A stretch of 64,000 nt of DNA from an uncultured Caryophanales bacterium (GTDB lineage Bacteria > Bacillota_I > Bacilli_A > Acholeplasmatales > Anaeroplasmataceae): assembly GCA_946626535.1 (NCBI GenBank), contig CAMOUK010000003.1, forward strand, positions 21,445 through 85,444. Direction: 5' to 3'. Position 1 is the first letter of the stretch. Each line of letters begins with the position of its first letter. The notes under the pieces were generated by a model. That model did not search any database. It worked only from the letters and a program-made list of their open reading frames with translations, and was not told where the DNA came from. Shown one piece after another: positions 31,943 through 39,268 of the stretch. The position numbers and the translations under genes are program-made.

Positions 31943-32653
31943 ATGTTCGTTTTGATAGGCGGTAAGGCAAATAAACAAATATTAACAAATAATATTGAAA
32001 ATGAAATTATTAAATTAACTAAAAAGGAAAAGCCAACAATCTTATATGTTGGCTATGCAGCTACTAATTTAGAAAAATCCAATAATAAATTTAGAGATTT
32101 AATAAAAAATTTAAATTGCGAAATTTTATTTATGGATTATAATAATATTAACTCATTCGAAATATTATTAAATAAAAGTGATATTTTATATATTGGTGGC
32201 GGAGTGTCTGACGATTTAATAGAATTCTTTAAAGCTAATAAGCTAGATGTTATTTTAAAGAATCATATTAATGATAATAAGATATTTGCTGGTTCATCTG
32301 CAGGAGCTATGTTATATACAAAGGCTTCTATGGGTGATAAATATATGTTTTTAGATAATTTCCATAATTATAATTATAAGATGGTTAATTGTCTTAATAT
32401 TTTAAATATTACTATTTGCCCACATTATCAAAATGAAGATTTAATAATTTATAATGATGAATTAAAAAAATATGATTGTGATGCTTTTGGTATAGAAGAG
32501 GATTCTGCCTTAGTAATAGATGGTAATAAATTTTATTGTCTAAAGGAAGAAAATAGGGTTAGTGTATATTATTTTAAAAAGGATGAAAACTATAGGATGA
32601 TATCACTAAAAAAAGGAGAAATTTATGAAAAGGATAGTGGCTTTAGGTCCTAA
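31943..32653 (+). CDS. Peptidase S51 (dipeptidase E-like) family protein
   Basis: A 236-residue protein of the class I glutamine-amidotransferase-like S51 family. The nucleophile Ser sits in FAGSSAGAM (about residue 118), with ILYIGGGVSDDL before it, and the CPHYQ and FGIEEDSALVI blocks after it supply the catalytic His/Glu and structural elements. Family members cleave Asp-X dipeptides (PepE) or cyanophycin; which one applies here is unclear. It lies 4 bases after trmB, and its 3' end overlaps pheA by 29 bases. Cytoplasmic, no signal. It fits beside pepV in a peptide-use operon. Confidence 0.85.
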   Translation: MFVLIGGKANKQILTNNIENEIIKLTKKEKPTILYVGYAATNLEKSNNKFRDLIKNLNCEILFMDYNNINSFEILLNKSDILYIGGGVSDDLIEFFKANKLDVILKNHINDNKIFAGSSAGAMLYTKASMGDKYMFLDNFHNYNYKMVNCLNILNITICPHYQNEDLIIYNDELKKYDCDAFGIEEDSALVIDGNKFYCLKEENRVSVYYFKKDENYRMISLKKGEIYEKDSGFRS

Positions 32654-33437
32654 GGGAACTTATTGCGATATAGCATTAAATAAGTTTTTAAAAGATAAAG
32701 ACAATTATATAATTGATTATTACCCTTCAATATATAAGATTTCTTCTTATATGGATGATGATACCTTAGGTATTATTCCTTTTGAGAATACCTTAGATGG
32801 CTTTGTTATAGAAGCGATGGATCAAATCATATTAAATGATTATCATATTATTTCACAGGTTAAGCTAGATATTGATTTTGCCTTTGTATCAAATGCAAAA
32901 GATATTAAGGATGTTAAAAATGTCTATGTATCTTTTAAGGCTATTGGACAATGTAGTGAATTTGTATCAAAGAATAATTTTAATATGATTATTACAAATT
33001 CAAATATTGAATCATTAAATAATATTAAGGAAGTATCAGATGGAGCAATTATTCCAGTACATGCCTTAACTGATGATTTTAATATTAAATTAAAGCACAT
33101 AGCTGATTCTAAATATAATCAAACAAGATTTTTTGTAATATCTAAAAATAATTTTAAGGAAGAATTAAATTCAGAGATTGAAGCATCTATAGTTATTACA
33201 GCAAAATCTGATAGACCAGGTTTACTTTTTGATATATTAAAGGGATTCCATGATTTAAATATTAATTTAAAATCAATTATGTCTAGACCTATGAAAACAG
33301 AGATGGGCAAATATAGATTTTATTTTGAATGCGCACTTTTTAAGGATGATATAGAATTGTTAGAAATATTAAAGAAGATGTTTGAAAATTCTAATGATTA
33401 TATTATTCAAATATTAGGAATTTATAATAAAATTTAG
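32625..33437 (+). CDS. pheA: Prephenate dehydratase (monofunctional, with ACT domain)
   Basis: A 270-residue protein. The N-terminal PDT domain (1-175) contains GPKGTYCDIA, IPFENTLDGFV (catalytic-site ENT/S region) and NQTRFFVIS (the TRF motif). The C-terminal ACT domain (about 185-270) has SDRPGLLFDILKGFHDLNINLKSIMSRP, where the ESRP-like element SRP binds phenylalanine for feedback control. It converts prephenate to phenylpyruvate. The start inside the S51 gene is supported by AAAGGAG 7 bases upstream. No other aromatic pathway gene is nearby. Confidence 0.93.
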   Translation: MKRIVALGPKGTYCDIALNKFLKDKDNYIIDYYPSIYKISSYMDDDTLGIIPFENTLDGFVIEAMDQIILNDYHIISQVKLDIDFAFVSNAKDIKDVKNVYVSFKAIGQCSEFVSKNNFNMIITNSNIESLNNIKEVSDGAIIPVHALTDDFNIKLKHIADSKYNQTRFFVISKNNFKEELNSEIEASIVITAKSDRPGLLFDILKGFHDLNINLKSIMSRPMKTEMGKYRFYFECALFKDDIELLEILKKMFENSNDYIIQILGIYNKI

Positions 33438-33445
33438 GTGGTAAA

Positions 33446-34744
33446 ATGAGAGCAGTAGATATTATTATTAAAAAAAGAAATGGGCAAAAATTAACAAAGG
33501 AAGAAATTAAATTCTTCATTGATGGCTATGCATCAGGTAACATTCCTGATTATCAAGCATCAGCTTTCGCGATGGCTGTATATTTTAAAGGAATGGATGA
33601 TGAAGAGGTTACTTATTTAACTGAGGCTATGCTTCATACTGGCGATATGCTAGATTTAAGTGCTATTGCAGGTATTAAGGTTGATAAGCATTCAACTGGT
33701 GGTGTTGGTGATAAGACTACCTTAGTTGTTGGACCAATTGTCGCATCAGCTGGTGTAAAGTTTGCTAAAATGAGTGGAAGAGGCTTAGGTCATACTGGTG
33801 GTACATTAGATAAGCTTGAATCAATTCCAGGCTATAATGTAAATATAGCGAATGAGCAATTTATCGATCAGGTTAATAAGATTGGTATTGCCGTAGTTGG
33901 TCAAACTAAGAATTTAGTTTTAGCAGATAAGAAGCTTTATGCCCTAAGAGATGTTACAGGAACTGTAGATTCAATTCCTCTAATCGCCTCATCAATTATG
34001 AGTAAGAAGCTAGCATCTGGTGCTGATGTAATTTCATTAGATGTTAAGGTTGGTAGTGGTGCCTTCATGAAGGATGTTGAATCAGCTACTGAGCTTGCAA
34101 AGCTAATGGTTCAAATTGGTAATAATTGTGGAAGAAAGACATCTGCAATTTTAACTAATATGGATGAACCTTTAGGCTTAGCTGTTGGTAATAGCTTAGA
34201 GGTAATAGAGGCAATTAATACATTAAATGGTAAGGGTCCAAAGGATTTTTATGATTTATGTATAGTATTTGCAGCACATTTAATCTTAGATGCTAAAATT
34301 TGTAAGACTGAAGAAGAGGCTACAGCTTTAGCTAAGAAGCAAATTGAAAATGGTGAAGCATTAAAGTGCTTTGCAGAGCTAGTTGAAGCTCAAGGTGGTA
34401 ATAAGGAATATGTTTATAATCCATCTTTATTTAAATTAGGTGATTTTAAGCAGGATGTTTTAGCAACAGCTGATGGTTATGTTACAAAAATTGATGCCTT
34501 AGCTATCGGTAATGCAGCTTCACTTTTAGGCGCAGGTAGATTAAAGATAACTGATGATGTTGATCATAGTGTTGGTGTAGTATTAAATAAGAAGGTTGGA
34601 GATAAGGTTTCTAAGGGTGAAGTCTTAGCTACAATTTATTCAAATAGCGCTAAAAATGATGAAGTTATTAAGATTATTAATGATGCATTTAATTATGGAA
34701 AGGACCAAATTAATCCTAATTTAATCATTAAAATTGTAAAATAA
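33446..34744 (+). CDS. pdp: Pyrimidine-nucleoside phosphorylase
   Basis: A 432-residue protein of the nucleoside phosphorylase II family. The family signature KVDKHSTGGVGDKTTLV (about 80-95) and SGRGLGHTGGTLDKLE phosphate/substrate loops are intact. The C-terminal domain (about 345-432, VDHSVGVVLNKKVGDKVSKGEVLATI) is the usual biotinyl-like module. It cleaves uridine, thymidine or deoxyuridine to base and (deoxy)ribose-1-phosphate for salvage. The length and Lys-rich substrate region fit Pdp of Gram-positives rather than DeoA. It sits 8 bases after pheA as the last gene of the pepV run. Confidence 0.94.
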   Translation: MRAVDIIIKKRNGQKLTKEEIKFFIDGYASGNIPDYQASAFAMAVYFKGMDDEEVTYLTEAMLHTGDMLDLSAIAGIKVDKHSTGGVGDKTTLVVGPIVASAGVKFAKMSGRGLGHTGGTLDKLESIPGYNVNIANEQFIDQVNKIGIAVVGQTKNLVLADKKLYALRDVTGTVDSIPLIASSIMSKKLASGADVISLDVKVGSGAFMKDVESATELAKLMVQIGNNCGRKTSAILTNMDEPLGLAVGNSLEVIEAINTLNGKGPKDFYDLCIVFAAHLILDAKICKTEEEATALAKKQIENGEALKCFAELVEAQGGNKEYVYNPSLFKLGDFKQDVLATADGYVTKIDALAIGNAASLLGAGRLKITDDVDHSVGVVLNKKVGDKVSKGEVLATIYSNSAKNDEVIKIINDAFNYGKDQINPNLIIKIVK

Positions 34745-34758
34745 TTTACATTTTTTGC

Positions 34759-34787
34759 TTGTAAACTGATTTAATTTTAGTTATAAT
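34759..34787 (+). promoter_or_regulatory. Promoter of secG
   Basis: TTGTAA (34759-34764), 17-base spacer, TATAAT (34782-34787), then GGAGGTG shortly before the secG ATG. Confidence 0.7.
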
Positions 34788-34815
34788 AACAAAGTAGATT
34801 TTTGGAGGTGCCATT

Positions 34816-35052
34816 ATGGGCAAGTACGTTATTGATATTTTCATTTGCATAGTTGCAATTTTATTAATTATTATAGTTATGCTATCATCATCAAAGGATG
34901 ATATTAATGATGCTTTTAATGGTAGTAAGTCTGATTTGTTTAAAGAACAAAAGACTAGAGGCGTTGAGCTTTTCATGCAAAGAACAACAGCTTGTATAGC
35001 TTTAGTGTTCGTTATTCTAGTTGTTATATCAGTTGCTATACATAGAGGTTAA
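34816..35052 (+). CDS. secG: Preprotein translocase subunit SecG
   Basis: A 78-residue protein with two transmembrane helices (about 4-24 and 55-76) and a connecting loop holding the SecG-like SSKDD...FNGSKSDLFKEQKTRGVELFMQRTT segment, in which the F.G.k and RG..LF.qR.T elements are conserved. SecG assists SecYE in protein export. The order secG-rnr-smpB-ssrA is typical of Firmicutes and supports the call. It has its own promoter and its own terminator. Confidence 0.93.
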   Translation: MGKYVIDIFICIVAILLIIIVMLSSSKDDINDAFNGSKSDLFKEQKTRGVELFMQRTTACIALVFVILVVISVAIHRG

Positions 35053-35077
35053 TAAATATAATAATTAATGAGATTTT

Positions 35078-35108
35078 TAAAAAAATCTCATTTTTTTTAC
35101 CTTATAAG
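35078..35108 (+). terminator. Terminator after secG
   Basis: 11-bp stem 35078-35088 with 35091-35101 and an 8-T tract. The rnr SD (AGGAGGTG) starts only just after, so partial read-through is likely. Confidence 0.8.
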
Positions 35109-35119
35109 GAGGTGCTAGT

Positions 35120-37222
35120 ATGGATATTTCTTTAAAGGCTTATGAATGTATTTCTCATGGAATTACATCATTTAAGGAGCTTAAGAGCATTTTAGGTGTT
35201 AAGGCCAATGAGCTTGACAAAATTTTAAAAAAATTAATAGATGAAGAAAAGATTGTTTCAGAGGGTAATTCATATTATGCCCTTATGGAGGGTAGAATAA
35301 ATATCAACCCTAGAGGCTTTGGCTTTGTAAAGGTTGAAGGCTTCGATAATGATTTTTATGTACCTGCTGAATTTATTGGTGGAGCCTTTGAAAAGGATTT
35401 ATGCTTAATATATCCTTTTGATAATAAGGGTAAGAGTATATCAGCTAAGGTTTATAAGGTTATCGATAGATATCATAAATTTGTTATCGGCACCTTGAAG
35501 AAGAAGGCTAAAAAGACTAAGGATGTTTATTATATTCGTTCTAATATGGATGATTTTGATTGCTTAGTAAATATTGATTACTCATATTTAAATGGAGCTC
35601 TGCCTGGCGATATAGTTTATGCTGATATTATTAAATATGGCTATAATACTATTTATGGTAAGATAACTAGAGTTATTGGTAAGCCTCATGATAAGGGCAT
35701 TGAAATTAGTGAAATAGCCTTAGAATTTGGCTTTGAGGATAAATTTAGCGAAGAGACTATTAAGGAGCTAGATTATATTAATGATGAGGTTGAAGAAAAG
35801 GAATTAGTTGGAAGAACTGATTTTACTGATAAGACTATAATCACTATCGATGGTTCTGATTCAAAGGATTTTGATGATGCTGTATCACTTGAAAAGCTAT
35901 CTAATGGTAATTATTTACTAGGAGTTTATATTGCAGATGTAGCTAATTATGTTAAGGAAGGTATGGGACTAGATAAGGATGCCTTAAAAAAGGGTACATC
36001 ACTATATTTAGCTGATAGAGTTTTACCTATGCTTCCTAAGAAACTATCTAATGGTATATGCTCATTAAATGAGGGCGTAATTAGACTTGTTTTAGCATGT
36101 GTTATGGAAATAGATTTAAGTGGTAATTTAGTTAATTATGATATTAAAGAGGGCTATATTAAATCTAGACATAGAATGACCTATGATGATGTTAATGAAA
36201 TCCTAAAGGATAATAAGGAATTAGTTGACAAATATAGTGATATCTATGATATGCTAAAAGATATGGAAGCATTGTCTAAGGTATTAAGAAAAAGAAGACA
36301 TGATAATGGTGGTATCGAATTTGATGTTGATGAATTTAAATTTGATTTAAATGATGATGGCTCACCTAAAAATATCACCTTAAGATCTAGAGATAATGCT
36401 GAAAAGCTAATTGAAGATTTTATGCTAGAGGCCAATCAAACAATAGCTTATCATTTAAATATTTCTAATTTACCATGTGAATATAGAATTCATGAAAACC
36501 CAGATCAGGATAAACTAAGAGATGTTTTTGGTATTATTAGAAATATGGGTGTAAGTGTTATGGCACTTAAAAATGATATTCATCCAAAACAAATTCAAAC
36601 TGTATTAGAAAAAATAAAGGAGCTTCCTACAGCACCTATATTAAATAATATGTTACTTAGAAGTATGATGAAGGCAAAATATGATCCACAATGTCTAGGA
36701 CATTATGGTTTAGGTATGAAATATTATTGCCACTTCACATCACCTATTAGAAGATATCCAGATTTAATGGTACATAGAATAATTAAAAAGCTAATTTTAC
36801 ATCCAAATAATTTTGAGGAGGACTTAGCTCATTTTGAGGCTATTATTTCTGATATCAGCTTAAGCAATTCTATGCAGGAAAGAAAGAGCATTGATTGTGA
36901 AAGAAAGGTAAATGATATGCTATCAGCTTGGTATATGTCTAATATGCCAAAGGATAAGGTATATGAGGGTATCATTACATCTATTGCTAATTTTGGAATG
37001 TATGTTACTCTTAAAAATGGTATTGAAGGCTTATTAGCTTATAAAAATATGGATGGATATTTTGAGGCTGATAACAATAATTTAAGTGCATCATCAGGTG
37101 ATGCTACCTATAAATTAGGAGATAAGGTTAAAGTTATGGTAGCTTCTGCATCAAAATTGACTTGTAAGATTGATTTTATGCTAGAAGAGGACTATCATAG
37201 TTATATGTCAGAGGAATTTTAA
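35120..37222 (+). CDS. rnr: Ribonuclease R
   Basis: A 700-residue RNase II-superfamily exoribonuclease. Order: N-terminal winged helix (about 1-55), cold-shock domains (about 60-225; RININPRGFGFVKVE), RNB catalytic domain (about 240-590) with ITIDGSDSKDFDDAVSLE carrying the metal-binding aspartates, and a C-terminal S1 domain (about 618-695, YEGIITSIANFGMYVTL). It degrades structured RNA and, with tmRNA-SmpB, non-stop mRNAs. AGGAGGTG precedes the ATG. It overlaps smpB by one base; rnr-smpB-ssrA form one trans-translation unit. The Lys-rich tail that follows S1 in many RNase R proteins is lacking; the protein ends in acidic residues. Confidence 0.96.
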   Translation: MDISLKAYECISHGITSFKELKSILGVKANELDKILKKLIDEEKIVSEGNSYYALMEGRININPRGFGFVKVEGFDNDFYVPAEFIGGAFEKDLCLIYPFDNKGKSISAKVYKVIDRYHKFVIGTLKKKAKKTKDVYYIRSNMDDFDCLVNIDYSYLNGALPGDIVYADIIKYGYNTIYGKITRVIGKPHDKGIEISEIALEFGFEDKFSEETIKELDYINDEVEEKELVGRTDFTDKTIITIDGSDSKDFDDAVSLEKLSNGNYLLGVYIADVANYVKEGMGLDKDALKKGTSLYLADRVLPMLPKKLSNGICSLNEGVIRLVLACVMEIDLSGNLVNYDIKEGYIKSRHRMTYDDVNEILKDNKELVDKYSDIYDMLKDMEALSKVLRKRRHDNGGIEFDVDEFKFDLNDDGSPKNITLRSRDNAEKLIEDFMLEANQTIAYHLNISNLPCEYRIHENPDQDKLRDVFGIIRNMGVSVMALKNDIHPKQIQTVLEKIKELPTAPILNNMLLRSMMKAKYDPQCLGHYGLGMKYYCHFTSPIRRYPDLMVHRIIKKLILHPNNFEEDLAHFEAIISDISLSNSMQERKSIDCERKVNDMLSAWYMSNMPKDKVYEGIITSIANFGMYVTLKNGIEGLLAYKNMDGYFEADNNNLSASSGDATYKLGDKVKVMVASASKLTCKIDFMLEEDYHSYMSEEF

Positions 37223-37671
37223 TGAAGATTATATGTCAAAACAAAAAAGCGACATTTGAATATTTTATTGTTGATAAATTTGAGGCAGGCATAAAGCTTA
37301 CTGGAACTGAAATTAAATCAATAAGGGCAGGTAAATGCAATATTAACGATGCCTATGTTTTAATTAAAGACGGTAAGCCAATGCTTTTAAATATGTATAT
37401 TGCTAAATATGATCAAGGCAATATATTTAACCATGAGGAAACAAGAACTAGAGAATTGTTACTTCATAAGAATCAAATTTTAAAATTATACAATAAGGTT
37501 AAACTAGAAAGACTAGCAATTGTCGCTTTAAAGGCATATTTTGTTGGATCTTTAGTTAAAATTGAGATAGCTTTAGCAAAGGGTAAAAAGCTAGCTGATA
37601 AGAGAGAAACAATTAAAGAAAGAGATGAAAAAAGACATATAGATAAAGCAATAAAAAATAGTTATAAATAA
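37222..37671 (+). CDS. smpB: SsrA-binding protein SmpB
   Basis: A 149-residue SmpB with the family motifs NKKATFEYFI, GIKLTGTEIKSIRAGKCNINDAYV and the C-terminal basic tail GKKLADKRETIKERDEKR that reaches into the ribosomal decoding site. It binds the tRNA-like part of tmRNA and delivers it to stalled ribosomes. It shares one base with the rnr stop (TAATG) and ends 4 bases before the tmRNA gene, so all three are probably transcribed together. Confidence 0.97.
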   Translation: MKIICQNKKATFEYFIVDKFEAGIKLTGTEIKSIRAGKCNINDAYVLIKDGKPMLLNMYIAKYDQGNIFNHEETRTRELLLHKNQILKLYNKVKLERLAIVALKAYFVGSLVKIEIALAKGKKLADKRETIKERDEKRHIDKAIKNSYK

Positions 37672-37675
37672 ATAT

Positions 37676-38069
37676 GGGCTAGTTTTAGGATTCGCCGGGA
37701 TTTATGAAGTCTTGTAAGCACGTGGGAGTAGGCTCCCTTAAAAACGTCGAGGTTTGTAATAAACGCAAACGATAATGATTATGCATTCTTAGCTGGTAGA
37801 AATACTCAAGCTAACTATGCTTTCTGCTAATCTATAGTTATTGGCAACCAAAATTATAGCTTTCCTATGGCTATAATCTAGGTCTCATTTAATAGGATAG
37901 AATAATGTTCTGCTACTCTAAGAATAGTATTCGAAATTAATAGAGTGTAGTCAGCTTTGGGTTTGCTTATTAGCTTTAGGGCTGATGAAATTTCTATAAT
38001 AAGATAAACGTGTAGAAAGCAAGTCGGAGTGGGTTTCGTACGGGAGTTCGAATCTCCCCTAGTCCACCA
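37676..38069 (+). ncRNA. ssrA: Transfer-messenger RNA (tmRNA)
   Basis: 394 bases. The 5' end GGGCTAG pairs perfectly (one G-U) with CTAGTCC at 38059-38065, forming the acceptor stem; the discriminator A and an encoded CCA follow to 38069. The T arm GGGAGTTCGAATCTCCC is at 38042-38058. The 5' region has the conserved GATTCGCCGGG block. The tag reading frame resumes at GCA (37765-37767) and stops at TAA (37828-37830): 21 codons starting ANDNDYAFLAG and ending NTQANYAFC. The ending resembles the Mycoplasma YAFA tags read by Lon rather than the usual LAA. Pseudoknot-capable repeats fill 37830-37990. Confidence 0.97.
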
Positions 38070-38082
38070 TTAAAGAACAATA

Positions 38083-38114
38083 GGTTTGATACAATACTGT
38101 ATCAGGCCTTTTTA
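38083..38114 (+). terminator. Terminator of the rnr-smpB-ssrA unit
   Basis: 11-bp stem with two wobble pairs (38083-38093 with 38098-38108), 4-base loop, 6-T run. The sequence AATAGGTxTxATACAA...GTATxAG recurs at 41670 and 44629. Confidence 0.88.
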
Positions 38115-38172
38115 TATTTTGGCATGTCGAATGAACCATTTTGATACGAAAAAAATTTAAGTTATAAGATAG

Positions 38173-38286
38173 AAAACATTTTATTGTGTATTTGAGCATT
38201 TGATAAGTGGCGTAAATAGAGATGAACTAGAAGCGAAAGAAAAAATAATACTTTTAAAAAATGGTTATTGTAAAGTTTTAAAATAA
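38173..38286 (+). pseudogene. Possible gene remnant (37 open codons without a start)
   Basis: Between the tmRNA terminator and the next gene lies an open stretch after a TAG at 38170 that reads protein-like (EHLISGVNRDELEAKEKI, then ILLKNGYCKVLK) and ends in TAA at 38284-38286. It has no ATG and no ribosome-binding site. It could be the 3' end of a decayed gene or chance; no family is recognised. Confidence 0.25.
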
Positions 38287-38329
38287 AAATAATATCTGAC
38301 TTTGAGACTTTTTTAATAAATAATAAAAG

Positions 38330-38338
38330 TGGTATAAT
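38330..38338 (+). promoter_or_regulatory. Extended -10 promoter for the HD-domain pair
   Basis: TGG followed by TATAAT (38333-38338), without a good -35 box; a GGAGG ribosome-binding site lies between it and the ATG at 38368. Confidence 0.5.
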
Positions 38339-38367
38339 ATTCATATATTCAGGGAGGAAACGGATTT

Positions 38368-39255
38368 ATGGATATAATAGTTTTGATTCTTATTATTATT
38401 GGCGCAATCGTTATGATTGGCAATATAATAGTTTATATTATGTTTATGCTAAAAATGCGAGATGTTATCTCAGGTGGTGTAAGGCCGGATAACGCAATGC
38501 TTGTACTGGGCTTAATTTTAATAATTTTCTTTTTAGGCGGATATATTTTTATTCTAATTAAATCAGAAGTAAATTTGATGATTGCTCTTGTTTTATTCTT
38601 TGGAAGCTTTTTCGTAAGTTTATCAATTTTATTAATGAATAAGCTAATTAAAACAACAAAAAGTAGATCTTTAGAAATAGCTCAAGTATTAATTAGTATA
38701 ATGGATTCATATGGTCCAAATATTAAAGGACATAGCTTACATGTTAAAAATTTAATGGTAACTTTCTTTAATCAAATACCAAGAAATATGCGAGAAGATT
38801 ATAGTCTTGTTAGTATTGAATATGCTGCATTATTTCATGATATTGGTAAACTTGAAATTCCAAATGATATTTTGAATAAAGAAGATACACTAACAGAAGA
38901 AGAATGGAAATTAATGCGTACTCATCCTCAACAAAGTGTAAGATTGTTGAGAGAAATTAAATCTTTTGATTATATTGCTGATTGGATTTTATATCATCAT
39001 GAAAGAGTAGATGGAAATGGATATTATTTTAAGAATAGTGAATCTATTCCTTTTCCTAGTAAAATGCTTGCTATTGTTGATGCATATTCATCAATGACAA
39101 TGGGAAGAACATATAAAGAAAAGATAAGTCATGAAGAAGCAATAGAAATAATTAAAAAAGAAGAAGGCAAACAATTTGATGAAGAATTAGCTGAAATATT
39201 TATTTCTATTCCTAAAGAAATGCTAATGGATTGCATGCCAACAAATAAATATTAG
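38368..39255 (+). CDS. Membrane-bound HD-domain (HD-GYP-like) phosphohydrolase
   Basis: 295 residues. Three hydrophobic helices (about 3-27, 42-63, 68-90) anchor a cytoplasmic HD domain (about 105-285). Motifs: GHSLHV, the metal-binding LFHDIGKLEIP at about 153-163, RTHPQQS, and YHHERVDGNGYY, a slightly altered HHExxDGxGYP, followed by IVDAYSSMT. This is the HD-GYP arrangement, so the likely substrate is a cyclic or hyperphosphorylated nucleotide such as c-di-GMP; unverified. It is 7 bases upstream of an HD-GYP/permease fusion, which suggests the two act on the same signal. Confidence 0.8.
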   Translation: MDIIVLILIIIGAIVMIGNIIVYIMFMLKMRDVISGGVRPDNAMLVLGLILIIFFLGGYIFILIKSEVNLMIALVLFFGSFFVSLSILLMNKLIKTTKSRSLEIAQVLISIMDSYGPNIKGHSLHVKNLMVTFFNQIPRNMREDYSLVSIEYAALFHDIGKLEIPNDILNKEDTLTEEEWKLMRTHPQQSVRLLREIKSFDYIADWILYHHERVDGNGYYFKNSESIPFPSKMLAIVDAYSSMTMGRTYKEKISHEEAIEIIKKEEGKQFDEELAEIFISIPKEMLMDCMPTNKY

Positions 39256-39268
39256 GAAGAACTTGCGT

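Noticed and set aside
37831..38040. Small ORFs inside the tmRNA gene beyond the tag
   Set aside because: This is the structured pseudoknot domain of tmRNA; no SD or protein-like composition.
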